This document shows, piece after piece, positions 1-10,687 of a stretch of 64,000 nucleotides of DNA. Below the pieces are notes generated by a model, which made no database searches, was not told the origin of the DNA, and was given only the letters and a program-made list of their open reading frames with translations. Position 1 is the stretch's first letter. Each line of letters starts with the position of its first letter. Position numbers and translations under genes: made by a program. The DNA comes from Liquidambar formosana (taxonomy: Eukaryota > Streptophyta > Magnoliopsida > Saxifragales > Altingiaceae): positions 28,706,586-28,770,585 of the forward strand of contig CM077824.1 of the NCBI GenBank assembly GCA_039720395.1, given 5' to 3'.

Positions 1-1
1 G

Positions 2-523
2 GATCTATTCAAGGCAAGGATGAATGAGGGTTCGTCTGTGACTGATCACACCTTGAAAATGATCAACCATATCGAGCAGCTTGAAAAGCTTGATGTGATC
101 ATTGAAGCTGATATGTGTTCAGACATTATATTGCAGTCCCTTCCTGATTCATTTGGGCCGTTCATAATGAATTTTCATATGAACAAGCTTGAGCCCACTC
201 TCCCCGAGCTGCACAATTTGCTCAAGATGACTGAGGAGACAATGAAGAAGGGAAAAGGTTCTTTGCTCGCATTTGATGGAGCTTCTACTTCCAAGGTCAA
301 GCCCAAGCCTAAAGGCAAGGGCAAAGGAAAGGGTAAGAGTACCCAAGGGAAGAAGAAGAAGAACTTGAAGCCAAAGGGAGGTGTCAAGAAAGGTAATACT
401 GACAAGGCCAAAGGAACCTGTTTTCACTGCGGCAAGGATGGGCACTGGAAACGTAACTGCCGGGAGTATCTGGATACTCTAAAGAGCCGACCTTCGGAAG
501 GTATGGATCATGCTCTAAACTAA
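2..523 (+). CDS. Copia gag, C-terminal part with CCHC zinc knuckle (partial)
   Basis: The frame is open from the first bases of the window to the TAA at 521-523. The visible part holds the end of the UBN2-type capsid domain, a very basic Lys/Gly/Pro-rich linker (around 285-405), and a CX2CX4HX4C knuckle (CFHCGKDGHWKRNC) at about 418-459 that would bind RNA during particle assembly. This is the only coding segment of this element still open. The true start codon lies upstream of the window; the ATG at 20 is internal to the domain. A complete Copia gag would run into protease, so the stop soon after the knuckle is probably secondary. Confidence 0.85.
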   Translation, partial: DLFKARMNEGSSVTDHTLKMINHIEQLEKLDVIIEADMCSDIILQSLPDSFGPFIMNFHMNKLEPTLPELHNLLKMTEETMKKGKGSLLAFDGASTSKVKPKPKGKGKGKGKSTQGKKKKNLKPKGGVKKGNTDKAKGTCFHCGKDGHWKRNCREYLDTLKSRPSEGMDHALN

Positions 524-2520
524 ATGTTAGTTTTGCTTCCACTTGGGTACTTAATTCTGATGTGAATTTTGAATTCCATGCAGGATCTAGTGGGAAGCAG
601 AAGGCTGAGTAGAAGCGGAATATCCCTACGAGTAGAGAATGGAGCAAAGTGTTGCTGTATTAGCTATGGGACTTGCTGCTTGACTCTACCTGAAGGAGTA
701 GTTTAGAATTAATAAGCTATCTTGACATTCCAGAAGTTTTTAGAAACATTATCTTTATTTCAGTTTTGCCTAAACAGTGTTTTTAGTTTGATTTAATAAA
801 TGTTTTTATGAAGAGTTCATTACTTCTGGAATTTATAGCATTTATCTTCTAAACTACCTTGCAAATATGAATTGCATGAAACATGATAGCTCTAAAATTG
901 AATGCTAATAAACCCAAGAGAACAAGAGAAATAGTTTCTCATACTTTATGAACCTTTACTTAAAAATGTTAAGGTATAGGTGCATATACTTAAAGAAGTA
1001 CAAATCTGAAACATTTGAAAAGGTTCAAAGAATTCAGATATGAAGTAAAGAAAACAAACCAGCAAAAGTATTAAGCTCTTCGATTGGATCGAGGAGGCGA
1101 ATATTTAACTGGTGATCTTTCAGATCAACTTGTTCAAATAGGCATTCTATTCTAATGGACACCTCTTAGAACATCATAACTAAATGGTGTGTCAAAAGGA
1201 GGAAGAGGACCTTATTTGATATGGTCCGGTCCATGATAAGTTACAACGACCTAATATTATCCTTGTTAGGATATGCCCTAGAAATTGCCACGTACCTGTG
1301 AAACAGAGTTCAAACCAAGGCTGTCCCTTAGGACCTATATGAGATATGGAAAGGGAAGCACCAAACCTTAAGCATGTTAAGGTATGGGGATGCACTACAT
1401 ATGTAGAGACATATAATGCAACCAAATTGGAAATCAAGATAACTTAAATGTAGGTTTGTGGATTACCCTAAAGAAAGTTTAGGATAACATATCTATTATC
1501 CTGATGAACAAAAGGTGTTTTGTTTGTAAATTTGCAATCTTTCTTGAAAAAGAGTTTATTCAAGAAGGAGATAACAACAGGAAAATAGAACTCAAAGAGT
1601 TGTCTAATGAGACACAAACCAACATTGATGCAATCCCTATCCCTGTTGAGATAGAACCCGTTATTGTACCATGATTGTACAAAGGGTTAGTGGGAGTGCG
1701 ATCACATTTATGGTCCTATAAGTGAATGACGTTCTACTTATTAGGGAATAATGTAGAGACGTTGTCAAAAGTGAAAGATTGGTTTTTCACAAAGTTTCTT
1801 CATAAAAGATTTGGAAGAAGCATCCTATATTCTAGGAATAGAGGTCTATAGAGATAGATCTAAAGGATGCTAAGTCTCTCCCAATCAAAGTACATAGACA
1901 AGATTTTGAAAGAGTTCAAAATGCATGATTCCAAAAGGAGGTCTAATTCCTGTCAGACATGGAATCAAGTTGTCTATAACTAAAAGACCAGATATCAGTT
2001 TTGCTGTAAATGTTATGAGCAGATATCAGGCAGACCCAGATAAGGTATACTGGGAAGAAGTCAAAGCTATCCTTAAGTACTTGAGAAGAACTAAGGACCC
2101 ATGCCTTGCCTATGGAGAAAGAAACTTGAAATGGTTGGTAGAACGGATTCAGATTTTCAATCTGACGATGATGATAGGAGATCAACATCGAGGTATGTTC
2201 TCACCTTAAATGGTGGAGCTGTAAATTTGAGCTCATTGCTGCATGTTTGGATGAGTAAGTTCATTGCAGAACTAGGAGTGGTTCCTAACATTGAGAAGCC
2301 TTTACTATTGTTTTTGTGACAACAATAAGGCTAGGGCTCAAGACAAGGATCCACGGTCTCATCAAAAGTCCAAACTTTAAGCGGCGATTCCAAGTGATTA
2401 GAGAGATCATTGGAAGAGATGACATATACATATAGAAGTTTAATACAACAGAGAATAAAGAATACCCCTTCACTAAGGCTATAACCCAAGTGTGTTGGAT
2501 CACCACCGACAGGATATGGG
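524..2520 (+). pseudogene. Copia pol remnants (protease, integrase, RT, RNase H)
   Basis: No long frame survives. Recognisable islands in all three frames are: a protease-like end near 664-700; an integrase core around 960-1160 that includes the DRGGEY motif at about 1087-1110; the integrase C-terminal part at about 1330-1500; the end of reverse transcriptase at 1960-2120 (KRPDISFAVNVMSRYQ); and the RNase H start at 2145-2230. Most of the RT catalytic domain is missing, so a large deletion lies between about 1510 and 1900. The order matches Ty1/Copia (integrase before RT). The remnant cannot encode an enzyme. Confidence 0.8.
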
Positions 2521-2562
2521 TATGAGATACATGGTGGATTGGCTATAGTGCAAGTGGGAGAT

Positions 2563-4231
2563 TGTTAGGATTATGCCCTAGAGCCAATCATAGAGATGAT
2601 TGTTTAGGGATTAGGAACAATCAATTGATTTCATTTATATATGTCACATTTATTATTGATTTAATAAAAGGGCTTATTCTATTATGTTTATATGCATCAT
2701 TTATATTTACATAATATGTCCATGGAGTTAGAGTTGAGAATATCAAATTACAAAGGGTTGTAATTTTGAGACTCTAAATATATCTCTGTACTAAACTCCT
2801 AAATCATTCCTAGTTGAAGGTTCACTATGATGGACAGTAATGAACCATAGGACTAGCACTTGTTAGGTTGACTCTATAGGAGGATAGCTAGTCTCAAGCT
2901 ATTTGTGTGGAGACACTACAACCAACAAGTGGGTGCCTATTATAAGAATAGGTACACTGAATGTGACCAAAGATATGAGATAAACTGAATGGAGTTTTGA
3001 CCTGCCTGTCAATCAGTTTCTCATTGTTATAGTGGTACAAGTAATCCTTAGACCTGAGACACCATGGTTGTCTTATACATGTAGCTTTAGAAGTTTGATA
3101 ACACTAAGTGCAGATCCTATTCAGGGGTCTGTAAGGGTGTTCATTGGCCCTACTGCTATGTGTGTGAAGGCATGTGAGTGATCAACAAGGAATCCATCAC
3201 TCTCAGGAAAAAGAGAGTGAATGTCTCATACAGCATTCATTGAATATAACTCATTAAATCCATGGGCCCATGGTAGAATGAATATGGAAAGGAGTTTCCA
3301 TAAGTTCATCATTGAGTTGATATTAATGAATGAGTATAAAGTAATTGAACTAGGGACTTGACAAACTTCCATGTCCTATTAGTTCAATTGGAGACATTGT
3401 GTTGATGGAAGGATGGAATTGTAACCTGTAAACTATAACAGAAGGGTTCTTTGTAAATGACTATTTACCTCATTAAGGACCACACCATGAGCCATATGCT
3501 AGGTGTTACTCATGGTTAGTAGAAGCCCTAATTGATATAAATGAGTTATAATCAATTAGGGAATTGAAAGGAGTTTCAATTAGACCCTTAATGGAAAGTG
3601 TTCCATTGTGCACAACTTGTGCTGTTCCTACTACTTGATGATGTGAACCCAATGGGTCACACACTGATCATGCTAAGAGAGCTTGATTGTCTATGAGAGA
3701 AAGGGTATAAGTGATTAAAGAAAAGTTCTTTAAGGGGCTAATTTGTATTTGATGCAAACTAGTGGGCTAATTGTGTAATTAAGAGTAATTACACAAATTA
3801 GATTAGGGTTTGGAATCCCCCCTTGGCCGGCCCTAGTTGGAGGCTATTTAAAGCCTCTTATGATGTGATGACATCATCACTTAATGCACTCTTGGAGGCT
3901 CCCAAGTGCTGGCCGAAAATATCACAGCTCTCCCTCTCTCTCTCTCCCTCTTCTCCACCTCTAGCAACCCTAAGGAAGAAGAAGGAAGGGACAACTTGCT
4001 CAAGCTAGGTGTGGATACTGTTGGAGGTAGTGCACTTGGACTGCTCAATCAGAAGACAAAGCTTGGAGCATAAAGGAGAAGACTTGAATCAACTGTAAGT
4101 AATTCTACCCTCTTCTAGTTAGGGTTTATGGTTTTTGTATTAAGCATAATTAAGATTCATGGGTTTGGGAATCGTAGGAAAAATTTTAAATTCCGCCTTT
4201 GTATTTTTCCTCTCTAGTTTGATTCCCAACA
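2563..4231 (+). repeat. 3' LTR of the decayed Copia element
   Basis: The LTR begins TGTTAGGATTATGCCC directly after a purine-rich tract (about 2546-2562) and ends GATTCCCAACA, giving 1669 bp with TG...CA ends. A TATA-like GGCTATTTAAAGCC occurs at about 3841-3854, followed by a CT-rich leader. The 5' partner LTR is outside the window, so its age cannot be judged. Immediately right of the end is unrelated Gypsy pol sequence, which fixes the insertion site between 4231 and 4232; the first flanking bases are GTTCG. Confidence 0.85.
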
Positions 4232-4335
4232 GTTCGATGACACCCCTTTTCCTTTGCTCAACGAGCTCTGGGGGGACATCGTTCCTAGGATCTATATCCA
4301 TGCCATAAATATCCATAGAGGAGAGAAAAGAGACA
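4232..4335 (-). pseudogene. Ogre-like pol, second exon start (truncated by Copia insertion)
   Basis: After the predicted acceptor (TGCAG, AG at 4336-4337) the minus strand is open through an acidic segment with PRNDVPPELVEQ to the Copia junction at 4231/4232. Related elements have such an acidic linker just before RT. The frame is that produced by splicing out 4336-4497, with two bases of the split codon from the first exon and one from this one. RT itself is not in the window. Confidence 0.5.
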
Positions 4336-4497
4336 CTGCATATATAGAGAAAGAAAGCACACTTTATTGACTAGGAATGACACACAAAAGAAAGAAGGAA
4401 AACAAACAAATCTGTATCAACACTATGACTCCACAAAGTGAGTTAAGTAGATACATCTTATTGAATTAGGGAAATATTACTAAACTAAGACACCTAC
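4336..4497 (-). other. Predicted spliceosomal intron inside the Ogre-like element
   Basis: On the minus strand a GTAGGT donor (GT at 4497-4496) and a pyrimidine-rich tract ending in TATATATGCAG (AG at 4337-4336) bound 162 nt that contain stops in the coding frame. Removal joins two open segments in the same frame. Ogre elements are known to carry an intron between protease and RT, which is exactly this position. Splicing itself is inferred. Confidence 0.55.
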
Positions 4498-4889
4498 AAG
4501 CTGCTATCAGGTAGGCCAAGGTCTTCTTCTTCATGGATCCCCGCAATGACATCACTTTTAAGGTACCAATTAAGGAGTGGCACGGTAGCATGGCTAATGG
4601 ACGAACCCTAGAGTTCTTCAATGGTCGAGTCTTCTACGGTGAGAATCATATCTTGGAACATTTCAGTCATAGCCCCTGCATCAAGGTTCTCTGCCCAATC
4701 TTCTTCTTTCTTTTCCCAAAACTCATCATTGATGGCTTCATCATCCACCATTTCAGCTGTGATTGGATACCATTCGGTGAAGAAGATTTCAAAACCCGGC
4801 ACTCGGATCTTAGTAGCTTGGTCAAAGGTGGGTTCTGGAAACCCGCAATATAGAAAATCATCCCCTTCTTTGATGAAGTAACCATTCAA
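4498..4889 (-). pseudogene. Ogre-like protease-RT linker region
   Basis: An open segment (4889-4611) with the conserved NGYFIKEGDDFLYCGFPEP stretch, followed by an acidic part, is interrupted by a TAG at 4608-4610 and then stays open in the same frame to the predicted splice donor at 4497. This linker precedes RT in Tat-lineage elements; no catalytic motif is present. Between 4890 and 5036 the frame to protease is broken. Confidence 0.55.
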
Positions 4890-5036
4890 AGTAGGTTAAT
4901 ATGGCGAGATCTTCAAGTCTGGCACCCTTCCCTTGGCTTTAGCTCTTACTTTCTCCTCATTCCTCTTTAGTATTTCCGCGTGATCATTTCTGGAGGGCTC
5001 ATATCCCAGCCCAAAGGTGTATGAGGCGACACGGCT

Positions 5037-5927
5037 CTAAATAGACTTAGGGATCCCTTGTTGGCGACGCCCTAGCCCCATACTTGGAAAGAAACTCATT
5101 CTTCTCATGATTTCACCAACGTGCAAGTTGCCATGGGGGCAAAAATCCAAGGGTATTAACTCACCCTTCTCAAATTCTTTCTCAATGCATTGGACATAGT
5201 CAAACCCAGATAGTGGTACCACTGCTGATTCGGGTTGTATCTCATATATAGGCACGCCTGCGAGTTTCAATTCATAGTCCCCTTGAAGTGTTACTATGGC
5301 TCCTTCAAAAGGAAACTTCACCTTTTGATGGAGTGAAGATGGCATAGCCCCAGCAGGATGGATCCAAGGTCGGCCCAACAGCAAGTTGAAACATGACGGC
5401 ACATCCAACACTTGGAATTCCACCCTAAATTCAGTAGGTCCCATGATTAGAGGTAAGGTAACCACTCCTATTACTTCTCGGCGGGTGTTGTCATAAGCTC
5501 TTACGGTCTGCCCAGATGGCTGGAAATCGGTGGGTCCCAAACCCAAAACAGTGGCAGTTCGGAGAGGACATACATTCAGTGCAGACCCATTGTTGATAAG
5601 GACGGTAAGAACCCTCTTCCCTATAGTGTCAACGGTCACATAGAGAGCTTGAGAATGGCTTGGCCTGCTTTTGGGTAGGTCCACATCGGTGAACACGATG
5701 GTTGAGTTCTTAGGAGTTGGGTTCACCAAATGTACCAACCCCTAGGGGGATGTATCAATAGGTACTTGTATCTGAGTCAATAGTTTCAACACGGTCTGTC
5801 TGTGCTTACTCGAGGCCATGAGTAAGCCCCAAATAGTGATGTTGGCATTGGTCCTCTTCAGCTGCCTAAGCACTTCATCCTCCTCTTCTTGCAAGCTAGG
5901 ACGCCTCTGCCCTTCCAAGTCTTCCAA
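5037..5927 (-). pseudogene. Ogre-like retropepsin (protease) with changed active site
   Basis: Minus-strand frame with an N-terminal helical linker (5927-5745), an in-frame TAG at 5742-5744, then the aspartic protease body (to about 5300) and a glycine-rich G-patch-like tail ending at 5037. The active-site triad of this family is Asp-Asn/Ser-Gly-Ser; here the catalytic Asp is replaced by Asn (codon at 5592-5594, LINNGSALNVC). The flap and the LLGRPWIH stretch are well kept. A retropepsin without its catalytic Asp cannot cut. In an active element it would process the gag-pol polyprotein. Confidence 0.8.
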
Positions 5928-6004
5928 CGGATTCTCGGATTCTAGGTGTGAAGGTTTGAAATGACGACCCCTCTGGTTATATGGTCCAACTCCTCATCGC
6001 TAGC

Positions 6005-7519
6005 CTATATGTCATAGACTTCCTCGGAGTCATTCATTAAGTCATCCCATTCTATCATGTCAATGCTCTCCATTTCCATTGGTAAGTCATCCCAACCTGA
6101 AAGGACTATCGGCTCATCTGATATTGGATTTGGGCTTGAGTACAGCACATAGTAATCAAATTTCCCCGACGATTCACCCAATAGGCCAACTTGAGGATCC
6201 CCTGCTTCATATCTTTCTTTCAGCTCTTGTTGGATGGATTTTCTGGGCAGCAACAAAACCTTTTGGTCAATGAGGTCTTGAATGATCTTCTTTAGTATTG
6301 AACAAGCCTCGGTGTCATGGCCGGGTGCATGATGGTATTGGCAATATTGGTGAGGGGTTGATGGCCTTAGCTTTGGTGGGAGTGGCATGATAAGGCTATT
6401 ATTGCGGTAAATAGTGAAAAAACGGGTTAAGGTCATGGGGAGTGGAGTGTATTGTCTTATGGGCCGGCGAGGATGAGATAATTCAACCCCAATGGCATTT
6501 ATGGTATTAGGTAGGGGTGTGTTGTTATGAGATGGGAGAAGATTACAGGTGACATTTGGACAGGTTGAGGGTGAGATGACTTTCTTATCAATGAGGTCTT
6601 GGACTTGGTGGCGAAGGCGAATACAATGGTTGGTGGCATGGCCTTTGGATTGGTGGTACTTGCAGTACTCATTCTCGTTGTAGTTCTTGGGTAAGGGATT
6701 TGGTGGGGGTCTTGGGTCGAGTGTCTTCAATAGGTCACGGCTTACAAGCTTTTTAAGGACTCTTTCGAGTGGCATGAATAGATCAATGAATTGGCGAGGT
6801 GGGTTGACATCATTGAGAGAGAAGGGTTGAATAGGTTGAGTTATGGTGTTGACCTCGGCATTGTTCTTCCTAGTAAAGTTTGTCTTGCGACTCCTTACTT
6901 CCTCAGTTTTGATTGTCCCATCATTGATAGCATCTTCAACCTGCGTGCCAGCCCCAATGAGAGCTTTGAAATTTGGGAAATAGTGGGCAAATAAGTGCTT
7001 GTGATACACGGGCAGCAAATTCTTAACCACTAGCTGAATTTGGTCCTCCTCATTTGGCCTATCCGTCATTCTCGATGCCTTTTGTCTCCACCTTGTAATG
7101 TAAGCGGAGAAATTTTCATGAGCCCCTTGCTTGGTAGTTTCCAGGTCTCTCCGGGTAACATCCACCTCTGTGTTGTACTTGTAGTGCTCCGAGAACTCAT
7201 TGCATATGTCTTCCCAAGTCCGAGTTCTGTTCTCATCCAAGGATAAGAACCATTTCAAAGTAGAAGTGGCCAAGGTTTCATGGAACATTTGAGCTAAAAG
7301 CTCATCAGTGGCCCCTCGAGGGTGCATAGCTCGTACATACATCTTCAAATGAGTCTTAGGGCAACCCGTCCCATCGAATTTCTCTAACTCCGGCATCTTA
7401 AATTGCAATGGAATACGAGCCGTTGGAAACAGGGATAAAGTCCACACATCGACCATGTCATCGGCCCTATGAATCCCTTTTATAGTTCTCTCCAATGCTT
7501 CTACCTTGCTAGCTAACAC
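6005..7519 (-). CDS. Ogre-like gag polyprotein (main open part, 504 codons)
   Basis: A long open frame on the minus strand. The first 200 residues carry the Retrotrans_gag capsid fold, with the hallmarks PELEKFDGTGCPKTHLKMY and ITRWRQKASRM. The C-terminal half has two CX2H...H/C zinc-like motifs, CKYHQSKGHATNHC at about residues 285-298 and CQYHHAPGHDTEAC at about 393-406, each followed by an LxxxxQDLIDxKV helix, a duplication typical of Tat/Ogre gag. It is the best preserved protein of this element. The start at 7519 is only the first usable codon; homologous sequence continues upstream in a broken N-terminal part. A TAG at 6005-6007 and a frameshift separate it from protease. Confidence 0.8.
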   Translation of the reverse strand: MLASKVEALERTIKGIHRADDMVDVWTLSLFPTARIPLQFKMPELEKFDGTGCPKTHLKMYVRAMHPRGATDELLAQMFHETLATSTLKWFLSLDENRTRTWEDICNEFSEHYKYNTEVDVTRRDLETTKQGAHENFSAYITRWRQKASRMTDRPNEEDQIQLVVKNLLPVYHKHLFAHYFPNFKALIGAGTQVEDAINDGTIKTEEVRSRKTNFTRKNNAEVNTITQPIQPFSLNDVNPPRQFIDLFMPLERVLKKLVSRDLLKTLDPRPPPNPLPKNYNENEYCKYHQSKGHATNHCIRLRHQVQDLIDKKVISPSTCPNVTCNLLPSHNNTPLPNTINAIGVELSHPRRPIRQYTPLPMTLTRFFTIYRNNSLIMPLPPKLRPSTPHQYCQYHHAPGHDTEACSILKKIIQDLIDQKVLLLPRKSIQQELKERYEAGDPQVGLLGESSGKFDYYVLYSSPNPISDEPIVLSGWDDLPMEMESIDMIEWDDLMNDSEEVYDI

Positions 7520-7674
7520 AGAATCACTGCTAGAACCTTTCCCTTTGGTTTCGAGCTACTTTCCCCCCTTGTCTTGGTGTTCTCATTGGATTGAGGTCCC
7601 TCTTCGGTGCCAGCCCCATGAGGTATACCCGAGGAATGGGCTTTAGAGCCATTTTGTTCAAGATCCGCCATCTT

Positions 7675-7869
7675 CTATTGGTTCTCTTGAGCCATTTTCA
7701 ATGCCGTATCAGAGGTCTCGGCGGTATGGTCAAGCTTGGTTATGATGGCTTTTAGGCAAGCCTCAAGGTCAAAGTGCCCCTCACTAGTTCTTTCGTCAAC
7801 CATGTCCGTCTGATGGGTAGATTCAACACTCACTAAACGCCCTTGCGGATTGCGGATCCAAGCCAGCAC
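7675..7869 (-). pseudogene. Ogre-like gag N-terminal fragment
   Basis: A short minus-strand frame (LAWIRNPQG...) with a hydrophilic, heptad-like helix, ending at a TAG (7675-7677) upstream of the main gag frame. Its position directly 5' of gag and the Ser/Gly/Gln-rich spacer between them (7520-7674) fit the variable N-terminus of Ogre gag. No catalytic or binding motif was recognised. Confidence 0.4.
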
Positions 7870-8656
7870 GTCTATGGATAGAAAAGTTTTAACCTTTAGC
7901 CTAAGGACTTGTCCTAAACCTCCATATTTTCCTTAATGAACTCGGTCTCTACACCATATTCAATTAATTCATTCCTTTTATCCAATTACCTTTACAAGGG
8001 TCATGGATTAAGGGTATGTTTAAAAGAATAGGGTATAGAGTCCTTCAATTAGGTTTAATTATTCCCCTAGGACTAGCACATCACAAACATAGCTTTACAT
8101 CCTATTTCCTTAACTTATTCCTCCTAACCCATGGCCTTAACAAAAGTTAGGGTTTAAAGGTATATGTTAAGGGCATAAGATATAAAGCCTCACACCACAA
8201 ACACGGCATAGCATCATAACAAACAATTGTGGGTGCATAATGGTGGGACCATAGTGTCCTATAAGGCCCACTACATGAACTAAAAGAGGGTAGGCTAGGG
8301 TCCTTCACTTGCTTGAGCAATCCTTATACCTAACCACATGTGGCATCAAGAACGCCGCGTGGGTCCAACAGTACATGATTAACTCATTCAATATACCCAA
8401 AGGCAAGCCCAAGGGTACTTGGCAAGAGAGGTTGATGGTTTTCGCCCTAACACTTGGAATCAGGAAAACCAAGGTTGAAACTAGGCCCATCGTTGGCAAG
8501 GATACATCGAGGGACATCGATCCTAACATGCAAGAGTTTGCGCACACAATGCAATAAATGAAATCACACAATCAAGCGGATGCAATGTGATTGATTTTAA
8601 TTAAACATAAGAAATTAACTTAGCCCAATTAAACTTTATAGAGTCTAGCCCACAAA
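7870..8656 (-). other. 5' untranslated leader of the Ogre-like element
   Basis: The stretch between the primer-binding site and the gag start holds no convincing coding sequence; the frames at 8305-8571 overlap on both strands and have no recognisable domain. It probably includes the packaging and dimerisation region of the retrotransposon RNA. Confidence 0.4.
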
Positions 8657-8674
8657 TCCCCAGTGGAGTCGCCA
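8657..8674 (-). other. Primer-binding site (tRNA-Arg type) of the Ogre-like element
   Basis: Minus strand TGGCGACTCCACTGGGGA lies three bases after the LTR end. This is the primer site known from Ogre-type elements, complementary to the 3' end of a tRNA-Arg. Confidence 0.75.
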
Positions 8675-10401
8675 AACTGTGAACCCCGGAAATTAGGCCC
8701 ACAAGATTGAAAAGAAAATAAAATTGGTTTTGAAAAAAAAGAAAAGGAAAAGGAGTCGCCACCTTATTTTTTAAAGGAAACAAGGAAAACCTTAAAAATA
8801 GTTTGTTTTAAGAAAACAATTTGAATGACTCCATGTTTTAAAAAGGAAAGGCAAAAACAAATCTTTTGGAAACCAAAGAAATCATGGATTCGGAGGCTAA
8901 GTTATGACATGGGAAGGTTCTAGGCAAAGCCTATAGGCACCCATGTCACCCTTTCGGTCTCTCAGTTTATTTAGGCTAAATTAAGATCCTTCCATACAAA
9001 AATCGGCAAGTATATCATCACAAGAATTGCATGCATATCATATATTCCATTCATCCATCCATGCATAACAAGCAACTAAAAACAGAAAATAAAGAAAAAT
9101 AAAAGAAAACAGAAAAAAAACCTAGGATACTTGGATCCTAGAACGGACTTGAGCCTCACGAAGAGCGCCTACGTACCATGCAACGAAATACATGGATTAA
9201 AGTCCATGTAGTTCGATTAGAAATAGGGTTAAGTCCTAATACAAACCTATGGTAAAAACCCTAGGTTTCCTTATTTGATCAAAAGAGTTGAATAAACAAA
9301 GTTTGAATTTAAGAAAACTTCCACAAAATGGAAACCTTGATAAAAACAAAATTTTATTGGTTAAGGAAACCCTTGATTAAAACCATAGACTTGTATTAAA
9401 AATTAACCCTAGGAGGGAGAAGAGAAAGAGTTAGGAAGAAAGGTGAATTGGGGCACCTTCACACCCACTTACCTGAGCGTAATAGCTCCAAGCATTAGCC
9501 ATTTCAAGCATTGGCAGCCCTATTTGCCATAGGACTAATACCACACCTATTTGCACCCTTACACGTGCCCAAAACCATGCAAACACAATGATATATAGAT
9601 CTGGACAGAATAGTATTATGGCCTAAAATCATTCACTAATCATGCTAACAACAAAAACAGCAAACTTTCGTAAGCCCTAACACGATCCTAGAACCATATC
9701 ATGCATAAAAACCGTAGAAATAAACTAACATGCATGCAAAAATATCATGATTACTCTATATGCAAAACATATACAGCAACTATGAAGAAAAACCAATAAA
9801 AAGACCTACTTTAACATGCTGTATGAAACTAACCTAAAACAAGGACATAAAAACCCTAAACTCACAAATATGCTTAAAAACACACAAAACCAACTCTAAA
9901 CATGCTAAAATAAAAATAAACAGAACCTAAATCATGCATACTAACCAACTAAAGCAATAAAACATGATAAAAATCCTAACTCTAGCATGCGATAACACTA
10001 CTCTAAAACAAAGACAACGGAAGCACAAGAGTCACAACTATGCTTAAAAACACATAGGACAGCCCTAAAGCATGCTAAACTCATGACAAACAGTAGATAT
10101 TCCATGTATATTAACTAGCTAGAGTGTTAATACATGATAAAAAAGCTACCTTTAACATGCAATAAGCCTATCCTATATGAAAACCCATATTCAGCATAAA
10201 GAAGGAGTGAGGAATACCTTAAGAAGAAGCTCCCTTGCTGCTGTAGAAACTCTCTCTTCCTCTTATGGATGACTTAAACCAATGTTCTCCAAGGCTACAG
10301 CAGGAATTCTAGCTCTCCTTCAAGTCTCTCTCTCTTATTCTCTCTCAAACACTCAGGTTTTTAGGCATAAAGTGGCTCCCCTTATGCTGAAGCATAGGAG
10401 G

Positions 10402-10411
10402 GTATTTATAG
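10402..10411 (-). promoter_or_regulatory. TATA box of the Ogre-like LTR
   Basis: CTATAAATAC on the minus strand, followed by a CT-rich leader near 10250-10350, about 1 kb inside the LTR as expected for the U3/R border. Confidence 0.5.
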
Positions 10412-10607
10412 AGTTCACTAAGGGTAAACCAATGGCTGGGATTAAAACCCTAAAATTAATCCAAGGGCTATTAGAGACCCCCTTGGGGCTTAAGTAACTC
10501 AGAAGTTACCAAAAATTAGAATGAAACTCGTCCAAAAGAGCCCAAATATGTCAAAATAGGAAGAAGTCCGCTTCAGTAAGGAATCATAGGGAAAATAGGA
10601 AAGTGGT

Positions 10608-10687
10608 CTCGGGTGACCACCCAAGGCTGGGCGGCTAGCCTCCTGGGCCCAGGCAGCTAGCTGCCCAGGCTTGGGTGGTCACCCGAG
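10608..10687 (-). repeat. 80-bp near-perfect hairpin in LTR U3
   Basis: Two 25-base arms (CTCGGGTGACCACCCAAG... and its inverse) pair with a single mismatch around a 30-base GC-rich loop that itself contains GGGCCC and AGCTAGCT palindromes. It is far more GC-rich than its surroundings and lies about 200 bp upstream of the TATA box in the direction of transcription. Confidence 0.8.

Larger units (their letters stand above)
1..4231 (+). mobile_element. Decayed Copia LTR retrotransposon, 3' part (gag to 3' LTR)
   Basis: The window opens inside gag of a Ty1/Copia element that reads rightwards: gag with a CCHC knuckle, then broken protease, integrase, reverse transcriptase and RNase H pieces, a purine-rich tract (GTGCAAGTGGGAGAT) and a 3' LTR ending in CA at 4231. 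The stretch between the gag knuckle and the RNase H remnant is about 1.7 kb, far too short for a complete Copia pol, so internal deletions as well as frameshifts have occurred. Sequence to the right (4232 on) is the pol region of a Gypsy element in the opposite orientation, so this Copia element inserted into that Gypsy element. The 5' LTR and left target duplication lie outside the window. Confidence 0.9.

Noticed and set aside
8305..8571. Overlapping frames on both strands between PBS and gag
   Set aside because: They lie in the untranslated leader of the Ogre-like element, and neither shows a known motif.
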